Positions 35,563-44,707 of a stretch of 64,000 bases of DNA are shown here, one piece after another. Under the pieces are notes generated by a model. The model made no database searches, was not told the origin of the DNA, and saw only the letters and a list, made by a program, of their open reading frames with translations. Origin of the DNA: Flaviflagellibacter rhizophilus (GTDB taxonomy: Bacteria > Pseudomonadota > Alphaproteobacteria > Rhizobiales > Methylopilaceae); NCBI RefSeq assembly GCF_033898525.1, contig NZ_JAXAFJ010000009.1, positions 1 to 64,000 on the forward strand. The letters are read 5' to 3'. A program made the position numbers and the translations under genes. Position 1 is the stretch's first letter. Every line of letters starts with the position of its first letter.

Positions 35563-36113
35563 AGCGCTGCGCTCTTTTGCTCCGCGAACGGTGCGGGATC
35601 AGGAAAGGAGGGACCTTCACGCACCAGCACGGTCAGGTCCTGTGCCGCGAGCACCTCTGCCGCATGGCGAACATAGCGGGCCAGCAGCGGCGCGTGTTCC
35701 GCACCTTCCTCCGGATAGATGTTGCGGCCGAGCGCTTCTGCAAGTTCACCGCCCGTGCCGGACAGCGCCTCATCATAGGCGGCTGTGCGCCCATAGAAGG
35801 CCGAGGCCATTTTCTTGATCTTCTTCGGCACCGCGAGGTCTCCGACGCCGATCTCGCGAAGTGCCCGGTCCATTTCGAGGAACATGAGGTCGAAAACCTT
35901 CTGCCCCTGCTCTCGCGCCGTCTCCGGCTCGGTCTTCAGCCGGTGGAGATACAGGAAGGCATGCAGCATCAGCATGTCGTAGCGGCCATCCAGCGTGTCC
36001 GGCACGCCATACCGCTCATAGAACGCGGGGTGCCTCGCATGCGCCATGATGCCGGAATAGATGGTCCGCACGTCGTCATCGTCGTGGGACCGGCGAAAAA
36101 GGCCGAAAATCAT
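35559..36113 (-). CDS. Ubiquinol-cytochrome c chaperone (CBP3/UQCC1 family)
   Basis: A 184-residue protein of the CBP3 family, which helps assemble the cytochrome bc1 complex. Landmarks are YSGIMAHARHPAFYERYGVPDTLDGRYDMLMLHAFLYLHRL in the first third (residues about 18-58), MEMDRALREIGVGD-type helix, and MASAFYGRTAAYDEAL. It starts the operon that continues with DUF177, plsX, fabH, ihfA and merR, and is divergent from bamE. Confidence 0.9.
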   Translation of the reverse strand: MIFGLFRRSHDDDDVRTIYSGIMAHARHPAFYERYGVPDTLDGRYDMLMLHAFLYLHRLKTEPETAREQGQKVFDLMFLEMDRALREIGVGDLAVPKKIKKMASAFYGRTAAYDEALSGTGGELAEALGRNIYPEEGAEHAPLLARYVRHAAEVLAAQDLTVLVREGPSFPDPAPFAEQKSAAL

Positions 36114-36230
36114 GGCAAGGACCGGTGAGCCGTCGAGGGGCGTTGCGCGGGAAACGATGTCGGGTTAGGCCATGGCGCCGCCATGAGCAAGTCCGGGGCT
36201 GACCCGGCGGTGCGAGAAGAGGGTTGTTTG

Positions 36231-36677
36231 ATGTTCCAGAGTGCTCCGCGCCCGTGGCGCCCGGCCCCTGCCCTTGTGGTGCTCGGCGCGCTTGCGCTTG
36301 GTGCGTGCAGCGCCGTCTCCACCACGCAGGTGCGCGGCTACATGGTTTCGGAAACCCAGCTGGAACAGATCCCTGTCGGCTCCAGCCAGGAACAGGTGCA
36401 GATCGTCCTCGGCACGCCGTCCACCACGGCAACCATCGACGGGCAGGTGTTCTACTACATCTCCTCCACGGAGAAGCGCACCATGCGCTTCATGAAGGCC
36501 CAGACGGTGGATCGCCGGGTGCTGGCCATCTATTTCGATCGTGACCGTCGTGTCTCCCGCATCGCCAATTATGGCCTGCAGGACGGTGTGGTGTTCGACT
36601 TCATCAGCCGCAGCACGCCGACCTCCGGAGTCGAGAAGAACTTCGTGTCCCAGCTCCTGGGCCTGCTGTCCTTCTAA
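36231..36677 (+). CDS. bamE: Outer-membrane assembly lipoprotein BamE
   Basis: BamE is a small lipoprotein of the BAM complex that inserts beta-barrels in the outer membrane. The 148-residue precursor has a lipoprotein signal with lipobox LGAC and the SmpA/OmlA fold: ETQLEQIPVGSSQEQVQIVLG, TATIDGQVFYYISS and VDRRVLAIYFDRDRRVSRI. The start is chosen at MFQSAP, the Met that gives a proper signal peptide. Divergent from the CBP3 operon, a common arrangement in Hyphomicrobiales. A strong terminator follows. Confidence 0.9.
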   Translation: MFQSAPRPWRPAPALVVLGALALGACSAVSTTQVRGYMVSETQLEQIPVGSSQEQVQIVLGTPSTTATIDGQVFYYISSTEKRTMRFMKAQTVDRRVLAIYFDRDRRVSRIANYGLQDGVVFDFISRSTPTSGVEKNFVSQLLGLLSF

Positions 36678-36683
36678 GAAACG

Positions 36684-36713
36684 AAGGGGGAGCCGCCTGA
36701 GCGGCTCCCCCTT
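36684..36713. terminator. Rho-independent terminator between bamE and hppA
   Basis: Thirteen-bp arms AAGGGGGAGCCGC / GCGGCTCCCCCTT with a 4-nt loop lie between two converging genes, so it likely acts in both directions. Confidence 0.8.
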
Positions 36714-36718
36714 CCCGT

Positions 36719-38845
36719 TCAGAGGTGCGCCAGCACCGCGAGCAGCAAGAGCGCCACGATGTTGGTGATCTTGATCATGGGGTTGATGGCCGGGCCCGCG
36801 GTGTCCTTGTAGGGGTCGCCTACGGTGTCGCCGGTCACTGCGGCCTTATGGGCATCCGAGCCCTTGCCGCCATGATGCCCGTCCTCGATGTACTTCTTGG
36901 CATTGTCCCAGGCACCGCCGCCTGCCGTCATCGAGATGGCGACGAACAGCCCCGTCACGATGACGCCCAGCAGCATGGCGCCGAGTGCCGAGAAGGCCGC
37001 TGACTTGCCCGCGATGGCCAGGATGATGAAGTAGCCGATGATCGGCGACAGCACCGGCAGCAGCGAGGGTATGATCATCTCGCGTATGGCGGCGCGGGTC
37101 AGCATGTCAACCGCCCGCCCGTAATCGGGCCGGTCCGTGCCGGCCATGATGCCGGGTTTCTCCCGGAACTGGCGGCGCACCTCCTCCACCACCGCACCTG
37201 CGGCGCGGCCCACGGCCGTCATGCCCATGGAGGCGAACAGGTAAGGCAGCATGCCGCCGAACAGCAGGCCCGCCACCACGAACGGATTCGCCAGCGAGAA
37301 GTCGAGCGTTACTCCCTGAAAGTAGGAGAACCTCTCGGCGCTGGCATTGCTGATGAAGTAGTTCAGGTCTTCCGTATAGGCGGCGAACAGCACCAGAGCG
37401 CCGAGCCCCGCCGAGCCGATCGCGTACCCCTTGGTCACGGCCTTCGTGGTGTTGCCGACCGCATCCAGCGCATCCGTCGTGTGCCGCACCTCGTCCGGCA
37501 GTCCGGCCATCTCCGCGATGCCGCCGGCATTGTCAGTGACCGGGCCGAAGGCGTCGAGCGCGACGACCATGCCGGCCAGCGCCAACATTGTGGTGACCGC
37601 GATGGCGATGCCGAACAAGCCCGCGAGGCTGTAGGTGACGATGATGCCGGCGATGATGATGAGCGCCGGCAGCGCGGTCGATTCCAGCGACACCGCGATG
37701 CCCTGGATGACATTGGTGCCGTGGCCGGTCACGGAGGACTGCGCGATGGACTTCACAGGCCGGAAGTCGGTGCCGGTGTAGTATTCCGTCACCCAGACGA
37801 TGAGCCCTGTCACCACGAGCCCGGCGACGCCGCACAGGAGGAGGTCCAGCCCCGTGAAGGTCGCGCCTCGCGTGGTAGTGAGTTCAGTGCCGAAGCCCAG
37901 CAGCCCCCAGGTTACGAGCGCCACGCCCACCAGCGACATCGCAGCCGTGGCGATGAGCCCCTTGTAGAGCGCGCCCATGATGGACCCGTTTGTCCCGAGC
38001 CGGACGAAGAAGGTGCCGGCGATGGAGGTGGGAATGCAGATCGCGCAGATCGCGAGCGGGTACAGAAGGGCCGCGCCGAGTTGTTCCGTGCCGGCGAAGA
38101 AGATGGCGGCCAGCACCATGGTCGCCACAACGGTGACGGCGTAGGTCTCGAACAGATCGGCCGCCATGCCCGCGCAATCGCCGACATTGTCGCCCACATT
38201 ATCGGCGATGGTCGCGGGGTTGCGCGGATCGTCCTCGGGGATACCAGCCTCGACCTTGCCCACAAGATCACCGCCGACATCTGCGCCCTTGGTAAAGATG
38301 CCGCCGCCGAGACGCGCGAAGATGGAGATCAGCGACGCGCCGAAGCCCAGCGCGACCATGGCATCGATCACCTCGCGATCGCCCGCCGCATGGCCGAGGC
38401 CGACCGTCAGCACGGCGAAGGTGCCGGCAACGGAGAGCAAAGCGAGACCCGCCACGAACATGCCGGTTACGGCACCCGAGCGGAACGCTATGTCGAGGCC
38501 TCCAGCCAGGCTGCGGCTCGCCGCTTGCGCGGTGCGCACATTGGCGCGCACGGAAACATGCATGCCGATGAAGCCGGCGGCCCCGGAGAGGATGGCCCCC
38601 ACCGCGAATCCGGCCGCCACAGGCAGCGACAGCAGGAACGCCAGTGCGATGAAGATGACGACGCCGACTGCGCCGATGGTGGTGTACTGGCGCGTCAGAT
38701 AGGCCTGTGCGCCTTCCTGGATGGCACCGGCGATCTCGCGCATGCGAGGCGTCCCGGCATCCGCCTTCATGATGCTGTTGATGGTCCAGACGCCGTACAC
38801 AATGGACAAGGCGCTGGCGGCAATGATCCCCCAAAGTGGAAGCAT
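36719..38845 (-). CDS. hppA: Membrane-bound proton-pumping pyrophosphatase (K+-independent type)
   Basis: The 708-residue pump couples PPi hydrolysis to H+ translocation across the inner membrane. It has about 16 hydrophobic helices, the substrate loop GGGIFTKGADVGGDLVGK, DNVGDNVGDCAGMAADLFE and the C-terminal GDTVGDPYKDTAGPAINP. The segment GNTTKAVTKG has Lys where K+-dependent enzymes have Ala, indicating the K+-independent class. The start is MLPLWGI; the further upstream frame is not homologous. Last gene of the glyA-to-hppA strand run, 163 nt after thiL. Confidence 0.95.
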   Translation of the reverse strand: MLPLWGIIAASALSIVYGVWTINSIMKADAGTPRMREIAGAIQEGAQAYLTRQYTTIGAVGVVIFIALAFLLSLPVAAGFAVGAILSGAAGFIGMHVSVRANVRTAQAASRSLAGGLDIAFRSGAVTGMFVAGLALLSVAGTFAVLTVGLGHAAGDREVIDAMVALGFGASLISIFARLGGGIFTKGADVGGDLVGKVEAGIPEDDPRNPATIADNVGDNVGDCAGMAADLFETYAVTVVATMVLAAIFFAGTEQLGAALLYPLAICAICIPTSIAGTFFVRLGTNGSIMGALYKGLIATAAMSLVGVALVTWGLLGFGTELTTTRGATFTGLDLLLCGVAGLVVTGLIVWVTEYYTGTDFRPVKSIAQSSVTGHGTNVIQGIAVSLESTALPALIIIAGIIVTYSLAGLFGIAIAVTTMLALAGMVVALDAFGPVTDNAGGIAEMAGLPDEVRHTTDALDAVGNTTKAVTKGYAIGSAGLGALVLFAAYTEDLNYFISNASAERFSYFQGVTLDFSLANPFVVAGLLFGGMLPYLFASMGMTAVGRAAGAVVEEVRRQFREKPGIMAGTDRPDYGRAVDMLTRAAIREMIIPSLLPVLSPIIGYFIILAIAGKSAAFSALGAMLLGVIVTGLFVAISMTAGGGAWDNAKKYIEDGHHGGKGSDAHKAAVTGDTVGDPYKDTAGPAINPMIKITNIVALLLLAVLAHL

Positions 38846-39008
38846 GGGCTGACGTTCCTTTTTGCTGAAGGCTGGCGCCTTCATCCCCGTTCGCATTGTC
38901 GTTGCTTGTTTTTCGGCCGCGAACTGACCTTGCGTCAGACTGGCGCATGTTCGCGCGGCCCGCAATGAGGGCTGCGGCGGCGGAATTCAGCAGCAGTGTT
39001 GGGGGGTG

Positions 39009-40013
39009 TCAGAAGTGGCGGAAGGCCAAACGGTCCAGCACGAGCGGCTGGCCCCTGCGTTCCACGCGCACATGCCCGGAGAAGCTCGGCATGATGGTGC
39101 CCACGGCGGTGACTCGGACGCCCTGATCCAGCGCCGCCGCCTCGAACACCTCGGCGGCGTCGGCATCAATGGTGACGAGGATCTCGTAATCGTCGCCGCC
39201 GGTCAGCACCGTGTTCAGCGCGGATGGATCACTGCGCACGGCCTTTGCGGCGGCGGCCGACAGCGGCAGGCGGTCGGCATCCAGCACCGCACCGACATCG
39301 GAGGCCGAGCACATGCGGCCGAGATCGCCGGCAAGGCCGTCCGAGATGTCCATGGACGCGGAGGCGAAGTCGTTCATCAGGCCCGCGGCGCGCGTGCGCG
39401 GCTCCGGGAGGAGATAACGGTCCAGAAGATGCTCGGCTTCTCGATCCGAAAGCTGCCAGCGCGTGCGCAGGCTCTCGTCCATCCGGATCTTGAGGCCGAG
39501 CGCCGAGTCGCCGATCGTACCGGTCACGTAGATCTTCTGGCCGGGCACGGCACGGTCGCGGCGCGGCACCTGCCCCTCGGGCGCGAGTCCGAAGGCCGTA
39601 ACGGAAATCCAAAGCGGACCGGGCGTGCGCACGGTGTCCCCACCGAACAGCGCAACGCCGAACTCTTCCTGGTCGGAAGCCAGGCCGTCGGCGAAGCTCT
39701 CCAGCCAATCCGGCGACCAGTCCTCCGTCAGCGCAATGGACAGCAGGTAGCCGACCGGGCGGGCGCCCTTGGCCGCAAGGTCGGAGAGGTTGACGCGCAG
39801 TGCCTTGCGGGCGATGGCGTCCGGCGGATCGTTGGGGAAGAAGTGGACGCCCGCGACCAGTGCGTCCGTGGTCAGCACAAGCTCGTGCCCTTCCGGAGGC
39901 TGGTAGGTCGCGGCGTCGTCCAGCAGCTGGGCGGCGCCGGGCGCAGTGGCAAGCGGGCGGAAGAAGCGGGCGATGAGCCCGTCTTCGTCAGGACGCCCGC
40001 CGCCGCGCGTCAT
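39009..40013 (-). CDS. thiL: Thiamine-monophosphate kinase
   Basis: ThiL phosphorylates thiamine monophosphate to the active diphosphate. The 334-residue AIR-synthase-fold enzyme has LLDDAATYQPPEGHELVLTTDALVAGVHF (residues about 30-58, metal-binding Asp residues), KALRVNLSDLAAKGARPVGYL, and MDISDGLAGDLGRMC. Its start overlaps the nusB stop by 4 nt. The nusB-thiL pair downstream of rib genes is widely conserved. Confidence 0.94.
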   Translation of the reverse strand: MTRGGGRPDEDGLIARFFRPLATAPGAAQLLDDAATYQPPEGHELVLTTDALVAGVHFFPNDPPDAIARKALRVNLSDLAAKGARPVGYLLSIALTEDWSPDWLESFADGLASDQEEFGVALFGGDTVRTPGPLWISVTAFGLAPEGQVPRRDRAVPGQKIYVTGTIGDSALGLKIRMDESLRTRWQLSDREAEHLLDRYLLPEPRTRAAGLMNDFASASMDISDGLAGDLGRMCSASDVGAVLDADRLPLSAAAAKAVRSDPSALNTVLTGGDDYEILVTIDADAAEVFEAAALDQGVRVTAVGTIMPSFSGHVRVERRGQPLVLDRLAFRHF

Positions 40014-40492
40014 TGGCCGGATCCGCCGGTGGGGCGGCTTTCCAGCTCGTCCGTTCGCAGTTCCCGGGCCAGCCGGTCGAGCACCGCATTGGTCATTCCC
40101 GCCTCGTCGCGCTCCATGAAGGCGTGGGCGACATCGACATATTCGGTGATGACGACGCGCGCCGGCACGTCGCGGCGGTTCAGCAGTTCATAGGAACCGG
40201 CGCGCAGGATCGCGCGCAGCACCGTCTCGATGCGCTTGAGGGGCCAGCCATCGCTCAGCACCCGGTCGATGTGCGGGTCGAGCCGGCGCTGCTCGCGCAC
40301 CACGCCTTCCACGATGTCGCGGAAGAAGGCGGTCTCGGCCGGCTTGTACTCCTCGCCCTCGACTTCCTGTCCCAGCCAGAAACTCTCGAACTCGGCCAGG
40401 ACGTCGTTCAGCGGCGTGCCTGCCATGTCCATCTGGTAGAGGGCCTGCACCGCACCAAGGCGGGAGGCGGAGCGTTTTTCTGCGCGTGCCAT
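40010..40492 (-). CDS. nusB: Transcription antitermination factor NusB
   Basis: NusB binds boxA RNA with NusE (S10) during rRNA transcription. The 160-residue all-helical protein begins ARAEKRSASRLGAVQALYQMD, followed by FFRDIVEGVV, DRVLSDGWPLKRIETVLRAILRAG (about residues 84-107) and DVAHAFM. The start is set at MARAEK, which follows the ribH stop with a 1-nt gap; the frame extends upstream inside ribH without homology. Confidence 0.94.
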   Translation of the reverse strand: MARAEKRSASRLGAVQALYQMDMAGTPLNDVLAEFESFWLGQEVEGEEYKPAETAFFRDIVEGVVREQRRLDPHIDRVLSDGWPLKRIETVLRAILRAGSYELLNRRDVPARVVITEYVDVAHAFMERDEAGMTNAVLDRLARELRTDELESRPTGGSGQ

Positions 40493-40493
40493 G

Positions 40494-40991
40494 TCAGGCC
40501 TCGTCCATGCTGGCTGCGAGACGGCGGCGGGTGCGGATAAGGCTGAGTGCAGCATCGGCCGCGCCTCCCCCCTTATTGCCTTCAGTGATGCGGGCACGCA
40601 CCCAGGCCTGTTCCTCGTTCTCGACCGTGAGAATGCCGTTTCCGACAGGAAGGCCACGGGCGACCGAGAGGTCCATCAGCGCGCGCGAGCTCTCGCCGGC
40701 CACGATCTCGAAATGATAGGTCTCGCCCCGGATCACGCAGCCCAGCGCAACCACGCCGTCGAACGGCCGGCCGTGCGCTTCGGCTTCGGCGAGGGCGATG
40801 ACGACTGCGGCCGGAATCTCCAGCGCGCCGGGAACGGTGATGGTGAGGTATTCCGCGCCCGCGCGGTCGAGCAGGCCCTGCGCGCCTGACAGGAGCTCGT
40901 CGGCGAGGTCTTCGTAGTAGCGCGCCTCGACAATGAGGATGAACGCACGTGTCGGAAGGGTCGCGGCCTCGCGGCGCGGTTCGGCAATCAT
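40494..40991 (-). CDS. ribH: 6,7-dimethyl-8-ribityllumazine synthase
   Basis: RibH joins 5-amino-6-ribitylaminouracil and dihydroxybutanone phosphate in riboflavin synthesis. The 165-residue protein has VEARYYEDLADELLSGAQ, ITVPGALEIPAAV and GCVIRGETYHFEIVAGESSRAL (catalytic His in the YHFE segment), and GVLTxEN-like GILTVENEEQAW. It lies between ribE and nusB on the same strand. Confidence 0.95.
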   Translation of the reverse strand: MIAEPRREAATLPTRAFILIVEARYYEDLADELLSGAQGLLDRAGAEYLTITVPGALEIPAAVVIALAEAEAHGRPFDGVVALGCVIRGETYHFEIVAGESSRALMDLSVARGLPVGNGILTVENEEQAWVRARITEGNKGGGAADAALSLIRTRRRLAASMDEA

Positions 40992-41018
40992 CTTGATCCT
41001 CGAAACGTTCTGGCCGGA

Positions 41019-41630
41019 TTAGCCGAGCCCGCCCGCCTCCGCAAGGCGAGCGGCGTAACGAGCCATTAGATCGATCTCCAGATTGACGTCATCGCCCGCC
41101 TTCCGGTCGCCCCATGTGGTGACCTCCAGCGTATGCGGAATGAGAAGGCAGGTGAACTGCGTGCCCTCCACATCGTTCACGGTCAGGGACGTGCCGTCGA
41201 GACAGACCGAGCCTTTCGGAGCGATGAAGCGGGCCAGTTTCGGTGGCGCGTCGAAGGTGAAGCCGGTGGCGGAGCCGAAATCATCGCGGGCGATGATGCG
41301 CGCTAGCCCGTCGACGTGCCCGGCGACGAGGTGCCCGCCAAGCTCGTCGCCCATGCGCAGGGCGCGCTCGAGGTTGAGGCGAGTGCCCTCCTCCCAGCGT
41401 GCGGCATTGGTGATCTTCAGCGTTTCAGGTGCCGCGTCGAAGGCCAGCATGCTGCCGGTATCGGACATTTCCTTTGCGGTGACGGTCAGGCAGACGCCCG
41501 AGCAGGATACGGAAGCTCCGAGATCCACGCCGGCTGCGTCATAGGGTGTGGCGATGCGCAGGCGCACGACGCTGTTGTCCGGTACTGCCGAGACGACACG
41601 GCCGATGCCGCTGACGATGCCCGTGAACAT
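41019..41630 (-). CDS. ribE: Riboflavin synthase subunit alpha
   Basis: The enzyme dismutates two lumazines to riboflavin. The 203-residue protein has the two homologous barrels of the family: it starts MFTGIV, has VSCSGVCLTV in the first barrel, GHLVAGHVDG between, and VCLDGTSLTVND in the second. The start is one nucleotide after the ribD stop, so the genes are tightly packed. The frame open further upstream overlaps ribD and is ignored. Confidence 0.95.
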   Translation of the reverse strand: MFTGIVSGIGRVVSAVPDNSVVRLRIATPYDAAGVDLGASVSCSGVCLTVTAKEMSDTGSMLAFDAAPETLKITNAARWEEGTRLNLERALRMGDELGGHLVAGHVDGLARIIARDDFGSATGFTFDAPPKLARFIAPKGSVCLDGTSLTVNDVEGTQFTCLLIPHTLEVTTWGDRKAGDDVNLEIDLMARYAARLAEAGGLG

Positions 41631-41631
41631 G

Positions 41632-42741
41632 CTAGCCTCTCTCGTAGTGGAACGCGGTATCGGAGCCGATCCGCACGCCGTGGCTGAGGCGGAGGCCAGC
41701 CTTCGGCAGAGCGTGCTCATGGCGCTCCGGCAGAGCGGCCAGTGCCCCGTCGCCGAGAACGGTTTCACTCTCGAAGATCACCGCCCGATCCACCAGATCG
41801 GCCTTCAGCAGCGCCGCCGCAAGACGCGGCCCGCCCTCAACCATCAGGCGCGTGATGCCACGCTCGTTCAGCACGGCCATGGCGGCCGGCAGCGAGATGA
41901 CCTCGCCTGTGGAGTCCGAAGCCGCGATCACCTCGACACCGCGCTGCCGCAAGGCATCGGCGGCAGCCTCCGGCACACCTGCACTGGTGAGCACCAGAAC
42001 CGGATGCTCTGCTGCTGTCAGAACAAGCTGCGAATCCAGCGGCAGCAACAATCCCGGGTCGAACACCACGCGCAGCGGAGAGCGCCCCTCCATGCCGGGC
42101 AGGCGACACGTCAGCGTTGGATCGTCCGCCAGCACCGTGCCGATACCCACGGCGATAGCGTCATGGCGCGCCCGCAGCATATGGACGCGACGGCGCACGG
42201 CCTCGCCCGTGATGGCGGTCTCTCGGCCCGAAAAGCCGGCCTTGTTGTCGGCTGAAACCGCAAGCTTCAGAAGAACATGCGGCCGCTGCTTCAGGATGCG
42301 CGAGATGTGCCCCGCATGCTGGCGGCGCGCTTCATCTTCCAGCAGAGCCTCAACGACTTCGATGCCGGCTGCTCGCAGGCGCGCATAGCCCTGTCCGCCC
42401 ACCAGCGGGTTGGGATCGGGCATCGCGGCCACCACGCGTGCGATGCCCGCGGCGATGATGGCGTCGCAGCATGGCGGCGTCTTGCCATGATGCGAGCAGG
42501 GCTCGAGGGTCACGTAGAGCGTGGCGCCGCGCGCCAGTTCGCCGGCTTCCGCCAAGGCCAGAGGCTCGCCGTGCGGCCGTCCACCGGCCTGCGTCCAGCC
42601 GCGCCCGACCAGACGACCGTCGCGCACAACGATGGCCCCGACTGCAGGATTGGGCCAGGTCCGGCCAAGTTCGCGCGTGCCGAGACCAAAAGCCGCCGCC
42701 ATGAAGCGGCGGTCCTGCTCCGTCACGTCACCGGTGCTCAC
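41632..42741 (-). CDS. ribD: Bifunctional pyrimidine deaminase/reductase RibD
   Basis: A 369-residue fusion of an N-terminal zinc deaminase and a C-terminal reductase acting in sequence in riboflavin synthesis. Deaminase motifs are WPNPAVGAIVV, HGEPLALAEA (zinc His, catalytic Glu) and PCSHHGKTPPCCDAI (zinc cysteines). The reductase half has VGIGTVLADDPTLTCRLPG and MVEGGPRLAAALL. The GTG start overlaps the nrdR stop (GTGA), indicating coupled translation; the upstream open frame is out of register with homologues. Confidence 0.95.
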   Translation of the reverse strand: MSTGDVTEQDRRFMAAAFGLGTRELGRTWPNPAVGAIVVRDGRLVGRGWTQAGGRPHGEPLALAEAGELARGATLYVTLEPCSHHGKTPPCCDAIIAAGIARVVAAMPDPNPLVGGQGYARLRAAGIEVVEALLEDEARRQHAGHISRILKQRPHVLLKLAVSADNKAGFSGRETAITGEAVRRRVHMLRARHDAIAVGIGTVLADDPTLTCRLPGMEGRSPLRVVFDPGLLLPLDSQLVLTAAEHPVLVLTSAGVPEAAADALRQRGVEVIAASDSTGEVISLPAAMAVLNERGITRLMVEGGPRLAAALLKADLVDRAVIFESETVLGDGALAALPERHEHALPKAGLRLSHGVRIGSDTAFHYERG

Positions 42742-43208
42742 GGCTTTGCCGGCGGGCCGCGATCCGCGATCTCGGCCAGGGCCGCCTCGAAGTCGCGGGC
42801 CTCGCGGAAGTCCTTGTAGACGGAGGCGAAGCGCACATAGGCGACGTCGTCCACCGCCTTCAACTCCTCCATCACGTAGCCGCCGATGACGGAGGACGGC
42901 ACGTCCGATTCGCCGAAGCCTTCCATCCGCCTGACGACGCTGCTGACGATCTCGTCGATCTGCTCGGGCGAGACGGGGCGCTTGCGAACCGCGATCTCCA
43001 CCGAGCGTTCCAGCTTGTTGCGGTCGAACGGGATGCGCTTGCCGGAGCGCTTGAGTACGCCCAGTTCCTTCAGCTGCACGCGCTCGAAGGTCGTGAAGCG
43101 GCGGCTGCAGTCGAGGCACACCCGGCGGCGGCGGATGGCGGTCTCATCCTCCGTCGGCCGGGAATCCTTCACCTGCGTGTTCAGGCTGTTGCAATGTGGG
43201 CAGCGCAT
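42738..43208 (-). CDS. nrdR: Transcriptional repressor NrdR
   Basis: NrdR senses ATP/dATP and represses ribonucleotide reductase genes. The 156-residue protein has the zinc ribbon MRCPHCNS with the second pair RRRVCLDCSRRF, then the ATP-cone LKRSGKRIPFDRNKLERSV. The glyA-nrdR-ribD order is typical of Alphaproteobacteria. Its stop overlaps the ribD GTG. Confidence 0.96.
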   Translation of the reverse strand: MRCPHCNSLNTQVKDSRPTEDETAIRRRRVCLDCSRRFTTFERVQLKELGVLKRSGKRIPFDRNKLERSVEIAVRKRPVSPEQIDEIVSSVVRRMEGFGESDVPSSVIGGYVMEELKAVDDVAYVRFASVYKDFREARDFEAALAEIADRGPPAKP

Positions 43209-43230
43209 GTCGGACCCCTGCCCTCGTCGA

Positions 43231-44538
43231 TCAGGCGTAGATCGGGAACCGCTTCACCAGCGCCTTGGCCTTTTCCTTTACGGCGGCTTCCACGAGGCTG
43301 TCCTCTTCCGTGCCGTTCTGGGACAGCACGTTGAGCACCTCGGCGATCATGTCGCCCACTTCGCGGAACTCGGCCGTGCCGAAGCCGCGCGTGGTGCCGG
43401 CCGGCGTGCCGAGGCGGATGCCGGATGTCACCATCGGCTTCTCCGGGTCGTTCGGGATGCCGTTCTTGTTGCAGGTGATGTTGGCGCGACCGAGCGCGAT
43501 CTCGGACACCTTGCCGGTCAGGCGCTTGGGACGCAGGTCGACCAGCAAGAGATGGCTGTCGGTGCCGCCGGAGACGATGTCGAAGCCGTGGCCCTTCAGG
43601 TTGTCGGACAGCGCACGGGCGTTCGCGATGACGTTCTGCTGGTAGGTCTTGAATTCGGGGCGCAGCGCCTCGCCGAACGCCACCGCCTTGGCGGCGATGA
43701 CGTGCATCAGCGGCCCGCCCTGCATGCCGGGGAACACGGCCGAATTGATCTTCTTGGCAATGGCCTCGTCATTGGTCAGCACCATGCCGCCACGCGGACC
43801 GCGCAGGGTCTTGTGCGTGGTGGTGGTGACGACATGGGCATGGTCCAGCGGGTTCGGATGCTCGCCGGCCGCCACGAGACCGGCGAAATGGGCCATGTCC
43901 ACGAAGAAGATTGCGCCGACATCGTCCGCGATCTTGCGGAAACGGGCGAAGTCCGGATGCCGCGAATAGGCGGAGTGCCCGGCGATGATCATCTTGGGAC
44001 GATGCTCATGGGCCAGCCGCTCCACCTGATCGTAGTCGATCAGGTGGTCGTCGGGACGCACCGTATAGGGGACCGGCTTGAACCACTTGCCGGAGACGTT
44101 CACAGAGGCGCCGTGCGTCAGGTGTCCGCCAGCGGCGAGGTTGAGGCCGAGAAAGGTGTCGCCCGGCTGGAGCAGCGCGAGGAACACCGCCTGGTTGGCC
44201 TGGGAGCCGGAGTTCGGCTGCACATTGGCGAACTTGGCGTTGAACAGCTTGCAGGCCCGGTCGATCGCGACCTGCTCAACCACATCCACATACTGGCAAC
44301 CGCCGTAATAACGGCGCCCGGGGTAGCCCTCGGCATATTTGTTGGTCAGCACCGACCCCTGGGCTTCCAGCACCGCCTGCGAGACGATGTTCTCGGAGGC
44401 GATCAGCTCGATCTCCTCCTGCTGGCGGTGCAGTTCCTTCTGTGTCGCGGCAAAGATTTCCGGATCTGCATCGGCAAGCGATGCGGAGAAGAAGCCGTCG
44501 AACCCGGCCGTGCCGTTCATCCCTGTCTGCGACATCAT
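43231..44538 (-). CDS. glyA: Serine hydroxymethyltransferase
   Basis: GlyA interconverts serine and glycine with tetrahydrofolate. The 435-residue PLP enzyme has IELIASENIVSQAVLEAQGS, YAEGYPGRRYYGGC, the PLP-lysine segment VTTTTHKTLRGPRGG and FPGMQGGPLMHVIAAKAVAF. Two consecutive ATGs begin the gene, preceded by GGGAG. It heads the strand run glyA-nrdR-ribD-ribE-ribH-nusB-thiL-hppA, which links one-carbon, nucleotide and cofactor metabolism. Confidence 0.96.
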   Translation of the reverse strand: MMSQTGMNGTAGFDGFFSASLADADPEIFAATQKELHRQQEEIELIASENIVSQAVLEAQGSVLTNKYAEGYPGRRYYGGCQYVDVVEQVAIDRACKLFNAKFANVQPNSGSQANQAVFLALLQPGDTFLGLNLAAGGHLTHGASVNVSGKWFKPVPYTVRPDDHLIDYDQVERLAHEHRPKMIIAGHSAYSRHPDFARFRKIADDVGAIFFVDMAHFAGLVAAGEHPNPLDHAHVVTTTTHKTLRGPRGGMVLTNDEAIAKKINSAVFPGMQGGPLMHVIAAKAVAFGEALRPEFKTYQQNVIANARALSDNLKGHGFDIVSGGTDSHLLLVDLRPKRLTGKVSEIALGRANITCNKNGIPNDPEKPMVTSGIRLGTPAGTTRGFGTAEFREVGDMIAEVLNVLSQNGTEEDSLVEAAVKEKAKALVKRFPIYA

Positions 44539-44652
44539 ATGCTCCCTGGCGCCCAGGCGCCCCTCGCCCATGCACCCAAAATCTGGTGGGCGATTACCAT
44601 ATCCGGTTGATCCGCGCCAACGGCCTACTCGGTGTTGGCACTCCGGACGAGA

Positions 44653-44687
44653 AAAGGCCGCCGGGATTGCTGGTCCCGACGGCCTTT
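44653..44687 (-). terminator. Hairpin terminator downstream of the L,D-transpeptidase gene
   Basis: AAAGGCCG-C-CGGGA pairs with TCCCG-A-CGGCCTTT around a 7-nt loop, with an A-run on the left that becomes a U-run on the minus strand. It lies between the L,D-transpeptidase stop and the glyA start. Confidence 0.65.
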
Positions 44688-44707
44688 GAACCGAAAACTT
44701 CGGTGGC

